From: an uncultured Hyphomicrobiales bacterium
GTDB lineage: Bacteria; Pseudomonadota; Alphaproteobacteria; Rhizobiales; Beijerinckiaceae
Reading direction: 5' to 3'
Assembly (NCBI GenBank): GCA_903847605.1
Contig: CAINED010000024.1
Location: forward strand, 1 to 64,000
DNA: 64,000 nt
Part shown: one piece after another, positions 63,519 through 64,000 of the stretch
Position numbering within the stretch: position 1 is the first letter of the stretch
Layout of the letters: each line of letters begins with the position of its first letter
The notes under the pieces: generated by a model
What the model saw: the letters and a program-made list of their open reading frames with translations, nothing else
What the model was told of the DNA's origin: nothing
The model's database searches: none
Made by a program: the position numbers and the translations under genes

Positions 63519-63980
63519 ATGGCGATCACGCTGACGATCAACAATACGTCGCACACCGTCGACGTCGAACCGGAAACGCCGTTGCTCTGGGTCTTGCGGG
63601 ACACCATCGGATTGACGGGCACGAAATACGGTTGCGGTGTCGCCGCCTGCGGCGCCTGCACGATTCATGTCGACGGCCAGCCGGTGCGCTCGTGCCAGAC
63701 GCCTGCGGCTTCCGCCGTTGGCAAGAAGGTCACGACGATCGAAGGGCTTTCGCCCAACAAGAACCATCCCGTGCAACAGGCATGGATGGAAGTCGGCGTC
63801 CCCCAATGCGGCTATTGCCAGTCCGGCCAGATCATGTCGGCCGCCGCTCTGCTCGCCCGCCGGCGCGAACCGACGGACCTTGAGATCGATGCAGCCATGG
63901 CGGGCAACATCTGCCGCTGCGGCACTTATCAGCGTATCCGGCAGGCGGTTCATATCGCCGCCAAAAAAGCCAACCTTTGA
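63519..63980 (+). CDS. Isoquinoline 1-oxidoreductase-like 2Fe-2S subunit (IorA type)
   Basis: A 153-residue iron-sulfur subunit of a two-subunit molybdenum hydroxylase. The ferredoxin cluster is bound by CGVAACGAC plus a cysteine in PVRSC; the second cluster by CGYCQSG and ICRCG. The CGYCQSGQ variant and the lack of FAD subunit genes are typical of the IorAB/aldehyde dehydrogenase branch. ATG 63519 follows GGGGAGGAG by eight bases. It is separate in sequence from the CoxS-like protein at 19883. The next gene (starting at 63998) is probably the large subunit, cut off by the window. Confidence 0.92.
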   Translation: MAITLTINNTSHTVDVEPETPLLWVLRDTIGLTGTKYGCGVAACGACTIHVDGQPVRSCQTPAASAVGKKVTTIEGLSPNKNHPVQQAWMEVGVPQCGYCQSGQIMSAAALLARRREPTDLEIDAAMAGNICRCGTYQRIRQAVHIAAKKANL

Positions 63981-63997
63981 GAGCGGGAGCACGGACG

Positions 63998-64000
63998 ATG
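63998..64000 (+). CDS. Start codon of the next gene, probably the IorB-like large subunit (partial)
   Basis: Only the ATG is visible, preceded by GGGAG nine bases upstream and 17 bases after the IorA-type stop. A large molybdopterin subunit is expected here because IorA-type genes are normally followed by one. The protein itself cannot be seen. Confidence 0.5.

Overview
This window has the GC-rich composition and gene order of an alphaproteobacterial chromosome, most likely Hyphomicrobiales (Rhizobiales). The main evidence is the backbone from about 28.7 to 63.4 kb. It carries hflX, hfq, a D-amino-acid aminotransferase gene, ntrX, ntrY, ntrC, ntrB, dusB, fused ispDF, cinA/pncC, a COQ10/RatA gene, lipA, lpdA, pdhC, pdhB (E1 beta with its own lipoyl domain), pdhA and ftsB/divIC. 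From family knowledge this is a conserved neighbourhood in that order. No rRNA, tRNA or CRISPR array was seen. The genus cannot be given from sequence alone.

Layout. 0-0.2 kb: the end of an IS3-family element abutting an intergenic mosaic repeat. 0.2-3.8 kb: an overlapping envelope set (lipid A N-terminal-domain protein, GT2 glycosyltransferase, PAP2 phosphatase, ArnT/PMT-like glycosyltransferase). 3.9-28.7 kb: a long catabolic and uptake region, nearly all on the minus strand. It holds an NMT1/SsuA-type ABC importer, an HD-domain protein, three alpha/beta hydrolases (one lacking the nucleophile serine), a cupin, a luciferase-like flavin monooxygenase, a class II aldolase, two SDRs, a UbiD decarboxylase with an ACMSD-like amidohydrolase, a three-subunit molybdenum hydroxylase, a HbpS/GlcG protein, a FAH-family hydrolase, hydantoinase A and B and a zinc-less MDR oxidoreductase. 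Together they suggest degradation of an aromatic or N-heterocyclic acid; the substrate is unknown.

28.7-63.4 kb: the conserved backbone, interrupted by accessory genes. A secreted hydrolase sits between ntrC and ntrY. Two orphan Bug/TctC-type binding proteins lie between cinA and the RatA gene. A small mixed set (PilZ, VOC, LLM oxidoreductase, hydroxyisobutyrate dehydrogenase-like) lies between the RatA gene and lipA. A caspase/pseudocaspase pair plus a TSUP transporter lies between lipA and lpdA. A two-gene cassette of unknown function, AT-rich in its second gene, lies between lpdA and pdhC. A Uma2 nuclease-fold gene lies between pdhC and pdhB. At 63.5 kb a second molybdenum-hydroxylase operon begins on the plus strand and runs off the window.

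The most unusual locus is 49.8-54.4 kb. A secreted 1296-residue caspase-fold protein keeps His122 and Cys173 and is followed by three repeated TPR/SEL1 modules, each with a cysteine pair spaced exactly 31 residues apart. It is translationally coupled to a secreted caspase homologue in which the catalytic Cys is Ser. Two families of hairpin-rich intergenic repeats (at 118 and 10950; at 22617, 27602 and 55321) are also present.
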